Assembly: GCF_901709675.1 (NCBI RefSeq)
Contig: NC_051090.1
Location: 11,417,342-11,481,341, forward strand
Direction: 5' to 3'
DNA length: 64,000 nt
Source: Syngnathus acus
Taxonomy: Eukaryota; Chordata; Actinopteri; Syngnathiformes; Syngnathidae
The notes under the pieces were generated by a model. It was not told the origin of the DNA. It searched no databases and saw only the letters and a program-made list of their open reading frames with translations. Within the stretch, counting starts at the first letter, position 1, and the number at the start of each line of letters is the position of its first letter. Both the position numbers and the translations under genes were made by a program. This document shows, piece by piece, positions 28,110-42,600 of the stretch.

Positions 28110-29029
28110 CACGTTCTCGCTCTTTCCTGCTGCTGTCTGTCCCCATTTCTCCCACTTTTGCGTCCTCTCAACAACAGACAAACTGCAGGAACAGCAAAAT
28201 TGAAGGGACCTTTACAAGATACTGGTTTCTAGTATAGGAAGTAACGTAACAAGGCAAAAAACATAAAATCTGATAAAGAACACAAAACAAACTTGCTTTC
28301 TTAATATTGGACTTTTTGCTTTTAGATTTTTGATTGATAGCATTTTCTGGAAACAAATTTTTAGGTAAAAACCAGCATAGTTTCAAAACATTTTCTTAAA
28401 TTTACAGAAAACACAGAAAAGTTAACTGTTCTCGCATACAATTCTGTCAAGATCGGTGTATATTCAAGAGAAAAGTTGAACAGCTTTTATTTCGGTGGAG
28501 AGGCGTGGCGATTCTTGGCTAAGGTCAAATGTCACCTGAATGTTCCTATAAAAAAAAAAAAAAAGTGCCACGTTTCCAATAGAGTTAAGGGACCTTGAGA
28601 TGTTTGGCACTTGGCGCCTTGACGAATGCCCTCGATGTCATCGTCACTATTTGCGTTCAACAGAGCAATGAACTTTGCTCTTTCATTTTTATTTTTTTTG
28701 ACTGGCGACATCGGCTATCTGCAAGGAGAAAAGGCGATGAAGCTCAAGCTCGCCTTTCCAGGCCGACTGCGTAAAGGGGCACACGCATGTGAGGGAAGCG
28801 AATGACAACGCAAGATGAAAATTCCTTCTTGTCGCCGTAAGAAACAATGAACGCAACTCAACAGACAAGGCGAAGACGTCTTCTCCTGTTTAGCGGCGAC
28901 GTAACGTATCAGCTACGACGTTCAACCCGCCTCGCGTGAGTGAATGTGATGCTTGACATCGGAGAGCTTGAAAGACAACTCGTGATCGATATTGTGGATT
29001 GCTTGAAAACATGTGACGTCATCACGATC
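28110..29029. other. Spacer between nrdc and rab3
   Basis: AT-rich, with an A-run at about 28549-28564. I see no gene and no clear transposon ends. Confidence 0.35.
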
Positions 29030-29157
29030 AGTCATCCATCCATCAATTTTCTGTACCGCTTTGTCCCCACGGGGGTCGCGGGCATGCTGGAGCCTATCCC
29101 AGAGGTCATTGGGCAGTAGGCAGGGGACACCCTGAACCGGTTGCCAGCCAATCACAG
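29030..29157. repeat. Dispersed teleost repeat (copy 2)
   Basis: Same repeat as at 8221-8370 and same orientation: CATCCATCCATCAATTTTCT, then CCACGGGGGTCGCGGGCATG and CAGTAGGCAGGGGACACC, ending at CCAGCCAATCACAG. Confidence 0.65.
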
Positions 29158-30341
29158 ATCAGTCATACTAAATACTATCAGCTGATTTTCTGTAGTTTCA
29201 TTATCACACATATTGAAGATTTTCCGCATTGTTTTTATTAAGTCATGCATATCACTCGTGAAGAGTTCCTGACTTAAAGTTAACAGGTTCCATTCTCAAA
29301 CAAGAGGTTTTGATTGACGACATTTGATTCATTTGCAAAGATGAATTATGCAAGAACACTCCAAAACCTTTTGTCTGACCGATGTCACGAACGATACGCT
29401 GCGCGTGATCCTCCGATGGCATCGTTGGGCAAGTTCCACCTGCCTTGAGCACCATTCGCAGCCAATGTTAAATTTCCATGATGATGTGTAAAATCAGACA
29501 GACAGTTTTTTAATCATCACTATTATTATTATACTAAATTGCATCTATGATAATACAAAGATTGACAACAGTTGGTACAATCACTTTGTGCTTTTCCAAA
29601 CAGTGAAGTGTACGACAGCAAGTTCACATCAAGTCTAATCTGTCAACATGAAAAATGTCACACTTCCTAACTTCTAAAGCTATCATATCCAAAGTCACTA
29701 GCAAATCATCAATGAGGTCAAGAATGGCCTCACGTGGTGGGGGCGGGGGGAGGATCAGGTGCACACAAAACGGCGGTGGGCTGCCATCGCTTTACAAACA
29801 TTTGGCAGGTCGTCGTCGACCTTGCACAAAACGCACGACTGCACTGCACTTGTGTGACTTCCCTTCATTTTCAGCACGCACCCAAACATGCGCGTCGTGC
29901 CTTGACGCAATCTGTAAATGCCACATTTGGCTCCAAAACAGCAAACACAAAAACAAAAGCACTCAACACAGAATAGCATGAATATCAAATGCAACACACA
30001 CACGCAGAATGGGGAGGAAACGACGACGCCTAAAGGACGGATTCGCGACGTGTGCACAAGCGAAACGCCCCCAGCAGGTGGCGCTCATGGAGGTGAGCGG
30101 CCGTCGTACTCGCGACGGTGACGTCATCAGTCGCCAAAATGTCGGATGGTCACAAAAAACGTCAGCAATCCAGTCGGGGTCATCCAAATGGCAAATAGAG
30201 GGGCCACAATTTCTCAACATCTAATACCTTTTCTAAACATGGGAGAAATACTTCCATAATCAATGACTTGATTCAAGACCCTGTCGAACTTGTCCAAATC
30301 CTCCAAATTCCAACTTTTCAAGAGTAAATGTGGCCGGCCTA
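29158..30341. other. rab3 3' flank
   Basis: This includes the rab3 3' UTR, which is read on the minus strand and so lies at lower coordinates. No gene is visible, and no poly(A) signal could be placed with confidence. Confidence 0.35.
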
Positions 30342-32234
<1,893 letters not shown>

Positions 32235-32932
32235 CTGAACGCAAACGCTGCGCTCGCTCCGGTCATCTGTGCTACTTTGTCTTGCATCAGTCAGGGCTGT
32301 CAAAAGTATTTTTTGTCGCGGGCCATATAAAATGATCCAGCATCCGGCCCCCAGGGTTCGATTTTGAGACCTGTGCCTGACGTCTTTTTTCATTCCAAAT
32401 GAAAATGGCCCAAATTAGACTGCAGCTAGCACGCTCGTTCGGTAACCGTTTCAGATGACGACAAAAGTGTGCGTTTACCTTGTGTATTTCTTTGGGAATT
32501 TGTGCGTGTCTTCGAGTTTGTAACTTTGGTGTTTCTTTACATGTGTGGAATAAATGTGTAGGTTGCGTGTGTGTTTTTGTGAGCATGACTTTGTGTCTGT
32601 TTTTATGTGAGTGTGTTAGGTTTTATTTTCGGAAAATGTGTGCGCGCAAACGTGTGCGCGTGTTTTTGCGAATGAGTGAAGGTTTTTGCACGAGTGCGTG
32701 TATGACAGTGGGTTTCTGAGGGTTAATGTACGTGTGTGTAGTGTGTTTGATTATGCGTGAGTTTGTTTCTAAGTATGGGCGTGCGTGCGTGCACGCGCAT
32801 GTGTGTGTATATGTTTTTCTGTGTGAATGTGTGTGTGTGTTTTGATTGAATTTGCTTGTGTGTATGGGCGTGTAGCTTTACGTGCAAGCGTGTGTGTGCG
32901 TGTGCTGTTGCCGCCTGATGACAGCCTATAGT

Positions 32933-32946
32933 GTCTCCATGGCAAC
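32933..32946. promoter_or_regulatory. RFX-type X-box palindrome
   Basis: GTCTCCATGGCAAC matches the RFX-family X-box half sites (GTNNCC and GGNAAC, 2-base spacer). It lies about 700 bases upstream of the rab3 start codon, in the region where a non-coding first exon or promoter would be expected. Functional use is inferred only. Confidence 0.45.
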
Positions 32947-33879
32947 AGAACACCTGCTAAGGCTCTTCTTCCAAATGCCATCGCCTTACATGATGACAGC
33001 ATGATACTAACTCATGTATGATGACGACGATGAAGATGATCACGCTTATCACCGCGCATCTGCGCGTGCACCTTTGCTTACCTCTGCTGGGCGGGTCTGG
33101 GGCTCGCGCGTGTCCGATGAGGCGTCTGTCCGTCCGTTTCTGGCAGTCGGTCTGTTCGTCTGTTTTTCGGGTACTTGAAAGCAACAACAGCGTTAAAAGT
33201 GTGCGCGGCAGCGGCGACGTCGAAAGGGCGGGAAAGCTTCCGAAGCAAGAAGACAAGAAAGGGTCGCGCGCACGCATCAGTGACGCGCGAATGTAAACTG
33301 TCACTGCACGAGTGCGCGTGCACGCACACACTCCCCGCCCGGACGGAACATCGTGCGCGCCCGCGCGTATGACTCATTCTTGCGTGCGCGTGAGGCGCGT
33401 GCAGAGCAACGGCCGCGTGCTGGTAACACGTGTCTAACACGGCTGTCAATTCAAAGGAATCGAAAATAACAATGGTCGTCTTTTTCCTTGCTGATGTTTC
33501 CATAGTGATCTTGCCATGCTCGTCTACCTAATAAAGTAGCCAAACAGAAGCTCCCAGTGAGAGAGCAACAGAGAGCTGAACGGCGTCCCCCTGTGGAAAA
33601 CCGATGAACTGCATACCAGAGGGGTTTCAGTACTCAACACTTCATGAAACGAAAAAGAAAATAAGAGTGCAAATGTGCAAAGAGTAATTCTCAGGAGAAA
33701 CGAAACAATGACTCAACTGCTGGGCTTACGTCTTTAAAGTCTTGCAGGTGTGAAATCCATCTACTGTTTACTTAGTTTGACCCTGAAGTCAGACAAACCT
33801 CCACGACTATCAACAGTCCGGGTGTGTGCGTGTTGTTGACTGCTGTTGCATTCGATACATTTCAGTCAATGACAAAAGT

Positions 33880-34115
33880 GTCCCCTGTTTTCTTCACAAA
33901 TTTCAGAACTAGCCAAGAAAATTCAGGAACCGTCAAAAACATTCCGGAACGGTTGGAAAACATTGAGAACCTCGAGGCACCACTTGGATCATTCAGAAAA
34001 AATTGGGAATGTTCAGGAACCCTTTCAGGACAGTTGGTGAAATTTGGGAACTTTGGAAGACCTTCAGGAATTATCTCCAATATACAAGAACCCTCATGAA
34101 CTCGGGAATATTGAT
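33880..34115. repeat. Short diverged TTCAGGAACC repeats
   Basis: Loose repeats of about 30-45 bases containing ATTCAGGAACC, TTCCGGAACGG, TTCAGGAACCC or CTTCAGGAATT. No gene. Confidence 0.5.
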
Positions 34116-34292
34116 GCAACGTGAAGGGACATTCAGGAGCCTTGAAAAACTACGACGTGTCATTGGGCCATTCTTGTTCCGGTCGGTTTTTGCGAGGAAG
34201 AAGGCGCTTATCTCGTGATAGAGTAGAACTGAGCACCGCCTGTCTTCTCGGCCCCGGGGACGAGGGGACATGTGAGGGGGTGGAGCCACGCT

Positions 34293-34366
34293 TATAAAAG
34301 GGTAAAGTGCGAAAGAACATGCATGCACGTGTGTGAGCGGCCTCGGCGGAGACCCGGTCAGCGGCG
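34293..34366 (+). promoter_or_regulatory. TATA box and 5' UTR of the coiled-coil gene
   Basis: TATAAAAG at 34293-34300 lies 67 bases before the ATG at 34367, which puts transcription start near 34325. It follows a GC-rich segment with GGCCCCGGGGACGAGGGGAC. A clear TATA box suggests tissue-restricted or inducible expression. Confidence 0.65.
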
Positions 34367-35253
34367 ATGGATGAACTGAGCCCAAGAGAACGAGAACTGC
34401 TGAAGATCCGGCGGGACAGCGACAGCAAGGCCACGCAGCTGCTCAAGATGGAGAAGCTCATGCAGCAGACCAAAGACTTGATGGACAAGCGCAGTGAGCC
34501 GGACAAGGTCCAGGAAAACATGGGTGCGTCCCCTTTCTCTTTAGACCTCCGGCGAGGCATCCGAATTTGCAAAATGGAGCAAGCGAATAACAAGTAGTTG
34601 TTACTTGGTGGCGGTAACGTCGGAAGGTGTGGCGGCGAAATGCAGTGGGCATTTCCTTGGTGAGGGTAGCACACCAAAGTAGCCTTGTTAGTTGTTGCTT
34701 GATGTCACGTAAACAAATGAAGAGTGTTCATTCTTGGTGGAGGTGAATCCGAAGCAGTGTCGCTGTGTAAAGTAACAAAACGCCGTGTTGACGCTGTTGC
34801 TGCTTCAAAAAACAAGCGCATGCATGTTGTCAGCTTTATTGTGTCAAAGAAACGCTTTGTTTCCTGCTGCGGGGAAGGCAGATTGTAGGGTTGGTGGCCA
34901 AAGCAAACAAACAAAGCAAGCAAGCATGATTCCCCGGTGGAGGTGATGGATAAATATCACACAGTGTTTCTTTGCAAATGACAAACGTTTTCCTTGGCAG
35001 AGTTTGGTTGTGAGGGCTGATGTGTGTTTACGCAGTGGAGGACCTGGAGGAGAAGGTGCGCTCAAGTCGGCGCCACCGGCGGAACTCTCTGCACCACACT
35101 CAGATGCTGGAAAGTCAAATGAAGACGGTGAAGGGCGAGCTGGAGGGAACTTTGGACCACCTCCAGGAACTGCGCAACGTCCTGCGTCGCTCGCAGCAGA
35201 AAGCTGAGGAGCGCAAGGCCGCCATGGAGAAGCTGGCAGCTGGACTCAGGTGA
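34367..35253 (+). CDS. Small coiled-coil protein, unrecognised (2 exons)
   Basis: I do not recognise this protein. Exon 1 is 34367-34523 (donor G|GTGCGT) and exon 2 is 35036-35253 (acceptor TTTACGCAG). They join in frame as QENM-VEDLEEKV to give 124 aa. The product is highly charged and almost wholly helical: RERELLKIRRDSDSKATQLL, then a Met/Lys/Gln-rich helix, a basic SSRRHRRNSLHH segment that is a possible phosphorylation site, and leucine-heptad stretches (MLESQMKTVKGELEGTLDHL). No signal peptide or membrane segment is visible. The last codons read CTC AGG TGA, and CTCAG|GTGAAC is also a fair splice donor, so the gene might continue, but no further exon was found before the AATAAA at 35780. 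Evidence for a real gene: TATA box, good splice sites, codon use and in-frame join. Confidence 0.72.
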
Positions 35254-35343
35254 ACGCCCGGGCACCAGGACCACAGAGCACAACCCCAGCCAGGCCCAGA
35301 CTGAAAGCATGATCACGAGCCCCTTCTTCTTCTCCTCCTCCTC

Positions 35344-35720
35344 CTCCTTCTACATTTTACTGGTCCAGACTGTGCGACATGCTAGTAAATGAGCTCTACG
35401 AGACTGGATTTGTCTCTGCTTGGCAAGAGTAGACTACGTTGCGCTCAACTATGCTAGTGTAAACTACATTAAGATGATGTAGACTGAAAGAAATTGCAAG
35501 TGAATAGTGAAACCACCTTCCATTAGTCTGCTTAAACTACGTAAACTCGACCAGACTTGACAAGATTCTACTTGGAAAAACTAGATTCGCCTACTCTGAG
35601 ATAGACTAGACCAGACTAGATTATTGTAGACTATAATCTAGGCCTACATTGTATGTACGAGAATAGTCGACTGTACTAGACTGGATTAGAGTAGATGATA
35701 TTTGACTCAACTAGACAAGA
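35344..35720. repeat. CTC run and degenerate GACTAGA repeats
   Basis: CTC triplets run at 35330-35350. From about 35375 to 35720 there are many short AGACTAGA/TAGACTA motifs with varying spacing. It probably lies in the 3' UTR or flank of the coiled-coil gene. Confidence 0.5.
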
Positions 35721-35779
35721 TAAAACTAGATGATACATTTAACTAAATGACTACTATTATCCCCGCACAATTTCATTGA

Positions 35780-35785
35780 AATAAA
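35780..35785 (+). terminator. Candidate poly(A) signal for the coiled-coil gene
   Basis: AATAAA about 530 bases after the stop codon, followed by a T-rich stretch (ACATTTTTTGCC). It is the first good hexamer downstream. Confidence 0.45.
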
Positions 35786-35799
35786 AATGAAAACATTTT

Positions 35800-37350
35800 T
35801 TGCCTTTCTCCATGTTGTTTTTGTTGACATTGTTGATGTTTATCAACCAGTTTGCTATTGCTGCTCAGTTGTTAGCCTGTTAGCTGCTTTGGCTATATCA
35901 TTGGCTTAGCCTCATCAAAAAAAAAGATTGCTGTGTTGTACACTCTGTTAGCGTGATTGTTCATTATCATGTGGCTAAAACATGCTCGTACACGTTCAAA
36001 TTCTTCAGTGCATTTGTAGTGCCTTGTAAAAGTGCTCATCCCCATTTTGTTACATTACAATCTTTGAAATTAAAGTATTAGCTAAATTAGCGATTGTAGT
36101 GTATCAAAATAACCAAACTTTTGCAATGCACTGCACTTCTATTAACCTTTTTTGAGCACAATTCCTAATGTTGTCATAAACTGACCATTAGCTTGTGTAT
36201 TTTCGAGCAGGTTCGCTAGTTTGGCTGCGACCATTCTCTGGTTGCTAACCTGTTGCTGCTATTTTGTGCCTTTGACTTTTTCTCGTGTTTGATTCTTGTT
36301 AGCGTGTGTGCTGGGAGCGTGTTCTAAGCGTCTTGAGGTTGTGGTCAGTCATCTGCATGTTCTGTTTGGGTGGAATGCTTTCATGCGCTATTTCTAATAA
36401 TCTATTTGAGTCTGAGCAGCCAGAGGGAAAGCAGAAAGCGGAAAACACAGAAGCCTCTTCAATGCAGATCATTTCACAAAAGTCACATGATTGCTGGCTC
36501 AGGCTACAGCAACACTGTGTTCCTGCTGCTTTGCCCGAAGATTTTCACCTTTGTCATTTCATTCTCTGTATATAAGCGGCGTTTCTTCGGGGCCTCGCCG
36601 TGACCCATGTGTATGTGTTGCACCACGTTTCTGAGCACAGTTCTTTCCGTCCTGACTTGAGCCAACTTGTCGCATTCATATCCCGCCACCCTGCCCGGTT
36701 ACTGTTTGGTGGCTCGGCAGAACCTCCTGCACAAGACAGTCAGCGTGACCTTTGGTCAAAACGGGTTAAACTCTCTGAAAGCGGCTTGTGGTACACGACA
36801 CAAAGCAGCTCGTAACATCGGCAAGATGCTTTCAGTTCTCTTTCCTGAATTCAGTGACATAACACGTGCATTTGACTCCTAGCAACAGCCTGAGAGTGAA
36901 ATGCAACGAGACGGCACAAATGAAACCCAATCAAATCATTTGCCCGTTATGAAAACTCATTTCCACGGAGGTGCACTGATGAAATGCAAGTTGAGCATCA
37001 TCATAGTTTGGCTAACGTCTGAATGAGCTCGGTTCGCGCAGATTAGCTTGGAGTCCTCCATCTTTGTTTCCTTTCCATTGGTTTGATTGGCTCAGATCCA
37101 GCGAAGCTCAAAGGCTCCTCAGAATGAGCCGGGGTGGCGCACCCTTCACGCGAGCAGGTTTGATCTGGTCCAAACTCAAGTTAGGAAAAGACTTTGTGTT
37201 CACTCGTGTGTGCCATTCTTTGAGTGTCTGTGCGTGTAGATCGGAGGGATTATGTGCGTTGTGTTCACACTTGACAATCAGGCAAAATGTGCTGACTCAG
37301 CGCTTGTAACGCTAACATGAAGCGACACGACTCTGCATTCTTCTTCTGAG
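35800..37350. other. Spacer
   Basis: Nothing convincing. Several open frames of 60-90 codons around 36300-36900 overlap each other in different frames and lack family resemblance. Confidence 0.35.
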
Positions 37351-38324
<974 letters not shown>

Positions 38325-38329
38325 GGCGC

Positions 38330-38725
38330 CGGTGCCGATGTTGGGTGTTTGCTTTCCTGGCCCCCGCCCGCGTCGTTTATTTATTTATATTTTCCTGAGG
38401 GCGAGACAGTGGAGACAGCCAATGGGTCGGCGAGACTTGCTTTCCTATGCTTTTGTTTTGGTCTCCTTGTTTTTTTTTGGTTTTTTTTTGTCCTCCACCT
38501 TGGCTCAGCGACCGTGCCAAGGGCTGGGCAGAGGCCACGCCCACCCTGACGCCCTTGTCGTCCTCCGCCCCCGAAGCGGCGTATAAAAATGCCGCTCTAT
38601 CAAGGTAGTCAGGCGGACGCGAAGAAGCCAACAGCAAGAAAGAACATCAACATCAACATCAACATCAACATCAACATCAACATCAACATCAACATCATCA
38701 GCATCAGCATCAGCATCAGCAAAAG
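38330..38725 (+). promoter_or_regulatory. Promoter and non-coding first exon of the scinderin-like gene
   Basis: TATAAAAAT at 38582-38590, preceded by GC-rich DNA (CCGCCCCCGAAGCGGCG), predicts a start near 38612. The first exon runs to 38725 and ends AAAAG|GTAAAG. It is untranslated and contains nine tandem (CATCAA) hexamers followed by about five (CATCAG) units (38645-38720). The next exon starts at 39686 (TTGTTCAG|GTGAGG), six bases before the ATG. Confidence 0.7.
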
Positions 38726-38755
38726 GTAAAGTCTGCACGCGGACACACTCGCAGG

Positions 38756-39044
38756 CAGAGGCGTAGCCAAGCCGGGGCGAGCCGGGGCGGCGCCCCGGTT
38801 AGGACTCCCTGCGCCCCGGTTGAAAAAGATCGAGCTTTTTCGATTCTTCATTTTCATGCCGTTTTTTTCTTTCGGTCTTGCGCGAATGTGCTTGCGCTAT
38901 TCTATGTGCGCGATGTTATCCATTCACCGTTTGCCTCCCGGACCCGGATGTTGTTTTAGTGATCAGCGAACGGCGTGGGTGATGTTCGATTCTTTTTCCT
39001 GTGGGCGTGCGCCCCTACTGGAAAAATTCCTGGCTACGCCTCTG
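38756..39044. mobile_element. hAT MITE in intron 1, 8-bp TSD CTCGCAGG
   Basis: Inverted ends CAGAGGCGTAGCCAAG and CCTGGCTACGCCTCTG (one mismatch) are flanked by perfect 8-bp copies of CTCGCAGG (38748-38755 and 39045-39052). The length is 289 bases and it is non-coding. It sits 30 bases inside intron 1 of the scinderin-like gene. Confidence 0.93.
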
Positions 39045-39214
39045 CTCGCAGGATCGTTATAATTATCATTCCTGTATCTCTTCCGATTGAGTTTTTTAAT
39101 GTTTGTGTCAAAACAGTGTGAACAAAAAGAGAACAAAAAGAGAAGCAAATGTAAGGAAATGGGGATCACATGAATAAGAAACGATGAGCAACTTAAATAC
39201 CAATTCCTGAGCAA

Positions 39215-39615
39215 CGAGTTTGGCGGGCAGCAGCTACGCCCTGTTGCGTCATATGAGCAATTATCAGCAACCATCACTGGGCAATAATATCTTGCTCTTT
39301 CCGCTTAAATGTTGTTAGTCACCTGAATGTTGTTAGTCACTTAAATGTTGTACAGAGGCTGAGATCAACCAGAGTGAAATTCCTTGTTTGGCATGCAAAA
39401 ACCTGGCCAGTAAAGCTGATTCTGATTCTGAAGCTGCTCTCCGCTCACAAGAGTGTTGATTTCGTCATGCTGCCGCCCGGTGCCAGCTGACATAGTCGCA
39501 ACGAGTTTGGCAGGCAGTAGCTACGCCCTGTTGTGTCATATGAGCCATTATCAGAAACCTGCTCTCTGCTCACAAGAGTGTTGATTTATTCATGCTGCCG
39601 ACATCGTCGCGGTTG
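39215..39615. repeat. Tandem duplication, one copy split by a LINE 3' end
   Basis: A unit of about 130-150 bases (GAGTTTGGCGGGCAGCAGCT ... TCATATGAGCAATTATCAG ... GCTCACAAGAGTGTTGATTT ... CATGCTGCCG) occurs twice, from about 39215 and from about 39497. The first copy is interrupted by about 39285-39432, an L2-group LINE 3' end (GAAATTCCTTGTTTGGCATG ... GCTGATTCTGATTCTG). Both lie in intron 1 of the scinderin-like gene. Confidence 0.75.
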
Positions 39616-39691
39616 CCCGTGTGACAATAGCTATAGAATAGATGCGTGCGACTGGCCAGCAACCTGTTTTTACAACTTTGTTCAGGTGAGG

Positions 39692-42600
39692 ATGCCGACT
39701 CACAAAGCATTCCAGTCAGCGGGGAAGCATCCCGGTCTTCAGATTTGGCGTGTGGAGAAGCTGGACTTGGGGGAGGTGCCCAAAGAACTGCACGGAAGCT
39801 TCTACATGGGAGACTCCTACATCGTCCTCCACACCAACTCCGTGCTGTCTTACAACGTGCACACCTGGATGGGTAATGAGTGGGAATGGCTACTGCAGCC
39901 CCAAGCAAGCACATGTTTTGGAGGAAATGTTGAGTAAAGTGCCACTTCTCTGTTTGCGCCCCTGTCGGCCGCCACAGGCTCGCAGACGTCCCAGGATGAG
40001 AAAATAGCGGCGACTATTTTGATGACACAGCTGGACGGCTCCCTGGGCGGCGCCGCCGTACAGTTCACCGAGCACCAGGGTGAAGAGTCGGTGTCTTTCC
40101 TCCAGTATTTCAAACACGGACTCAAGTACCAGGTGGTTCGCTCGCTCAATCGCTGGCGCGTGCCGACGCCAGACGTGACTTGTCACGTGGGCTCACGCAA
40201 TGCTGCGTTGTTGCCTTTCAGAAAGGGGGCGTGGCTTCAGGCTTCCGTAACGTGGTAACCAACGAAGCAAATATCAAGCGTCTGCTGCACGTGAAAGGTC
40301 ACCGACAGGTACGCGCCACCGAGGTGGACTTGACCTGGGCCAGCTTCAACAAGGGGGACTGCTTCATCATTGACTTTGGCAACGTACGGAAACTCCGCCG
40401 GCCTCCGCAGCCTTTTTGGTCTGCTTTCCCGCTGCTTATGGCCAGGTGGCCCGCGTTTGATTGACAGGACATCTTCTCCTGGGCGGGCAGCGACAGCAAC
40501 CGGTACGAGCGGCTGAAGGCCATGCAGCTGGCCGTGGACATCCGTGACAACGAGCGGCGAGGACGCGCGGAGCTGCACATCATCGACGAGGGAGATGAGC
40601 CCGAGGAGGTCATCAAGGTGACGCTCCGTTTGCTTAAGTCATAGATCCCTTCCTTGGCAAGAGTTCTTCTACTCAAGTATCTGGACATACCCAAAAGAGC
40701 GGCAGACTTCGCTCTTTTTTTTGTTTATTGTAGCCTGTCCTGTCCTTCCCTATTTGGCCTTTTCTTCTCGAGTCTGCTTTTTATTATTCCAATCCCTTGT
40801 ATAGATTTCAAGCTATTGTCTTGTGCTACTCGATTTTATTCTATGCTACTCTGTTCCACGTTGTCCTCTTCTTGAAATATATGCTGATTTATTCGACTTT
40901 GCTCTATTTTCTTCTATTTCACTCCAAAGAATTCAAACGGTCTTTTTAGTGTGGTCTACAATATGCCTTTCAACGGTGTCATAGTCAACGCTTTCCTATG
41001 CTACCCCAACGTGCTCTGTTTGGCTCTGTTGTCTTTTAATCTGTCCTGACCTGTTCTATGGGATTTTGCATGACTCTATTCTATTTTCTGTCATATGTCT
41101 ATGCCACTCTTTTCCAGCCTATTCTGTTCTGGCTTGTTGAATTCGACTGTCTCTTTTTTTTTTTTTTTTTCCTCCTCCCAGGTTCTGGGACCAAAGCCCG
41201 ATCTGCCTCCAGGAAGTTCAGACTTGTCTACCACGCAAAAGAGAAGAGGCTCGGCATCTCTCTACATGGTAAGAGCACAATGTTGCACGACACGGCAAAC
41301 GTGCTGAAAGATGTGCAACAGCTCGTTGCTAACATGCAGAGGAGTCTGCTGTCTATAACCGTTTCCCGTGCAGGTGTCAGATGCTTCAGGCAAGATGTCA
41401 CTGAAGGAGGTGGCTCAGAGGAACCCCTTCAAGCAGGACATTCTCTCCAGCAAAGAGTGCTACATCCTAGATAATGGCCAAGACAACAAGATCTTCTTCT
41501 GGAAAGGTAGCTAGCTAAGTTTCCAGCAAAGGGTTGACGATAGTAGTCAATGAGTTTTCTAGTTTGTGTGTTAGGTTCTCGGTTGGTTTTGTAGTTAGTG
41601 GGGTGGCAAATGTGCTAGTTTGCAGAGAAATTAGTTGATAATTGACTGACTTTTTTTTTTAATTTTTTTTTTAGAAAGTGACTTCATTAGTTTAGTCAGT
41701 CTTGACTATTTTGGAGCACGTGGCTGGGTTTTAATACCTGACTTAGCACAGTAACCCATGTTAGCGTTTTTCGCGCAGGTCGGGACTCTAACAAGGAAGA
41801 GCGTAAAGCCGCGCTTACCGTTGCCAATAAGTTCATCACGGACAAGAAGTACTCAGACAAGTGTCAGGTAATGAGTCACTTGCACAGCGTTTGGTCACAA
41901 GCTCATCTCATTCCCGTGACGCCTAACGTGCAGGTCCAGATCCTGCCGCAAGGGGCTGAGAGCACCCTGTTCAAGGAATTCTTTGAGAACTGGCTAGACA
42001 AGGATGAGACCACGGGTCCGTGTCAGGCGTACACGGTGGGAAGGATCGCCGTCGTTAAGCAGATCCCCTTTGACGCCTCCAGTCTCCATGGCAACAACCT
42101 CATGGCTGCGCAGCACGGAATGGTGGATGACGGATCGGGCAAAGTGCAGGTACTTCCTGTCCCTTGACGCTTCCTCCTGCTCGTTAATGCCGCTTACTTC
42201 CTGTTGTTCAGGTGTGGCGCGTGGAGGGCGGCGGCCGTGTTCCTGTGGACGCGTCCTCCCACGGCCAGTTCTTCGGTGGCGACTGCTACTTGCTGCAGTA
42301 TACTTATAACAGCGGCGGCACAAACAAGCACATCATCTACATATGGTCTGTTAGTACTTTAGCATTTTGGGGTAGACTTTGAACTTCGGGGAATTTTCCC
42401 CCTTCAGGCAAGGAAACAAGTGCTCCAGAGACGAGTTGGGAGCCTCTGCCTTCTTGGCCGTCGCCCTGGACGACTCCATGGGAGGCGTGGCTACACAAGT
42501 AAGGCCTTTATTGTGTTGATGTAGCAAATGCACTTTCAAATAGAGTCTTCAATCACATCTAGGCTAATAAGCAACATTGTTGAGGTGGGCTAGCAAGAGA

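Noticed and set aside
36306-36882. Several overlapping 60-90-codon frames as a small gene
   Set aside because: They overlap in different frames, lack splice or promoter support and show no family resemblance.
38505-38738. Minus-strand Asp-Val repeat frame
   Set aside because: Antisense of the CATCAA repeat in the 5' UTR exon of the scinderin-like gene.
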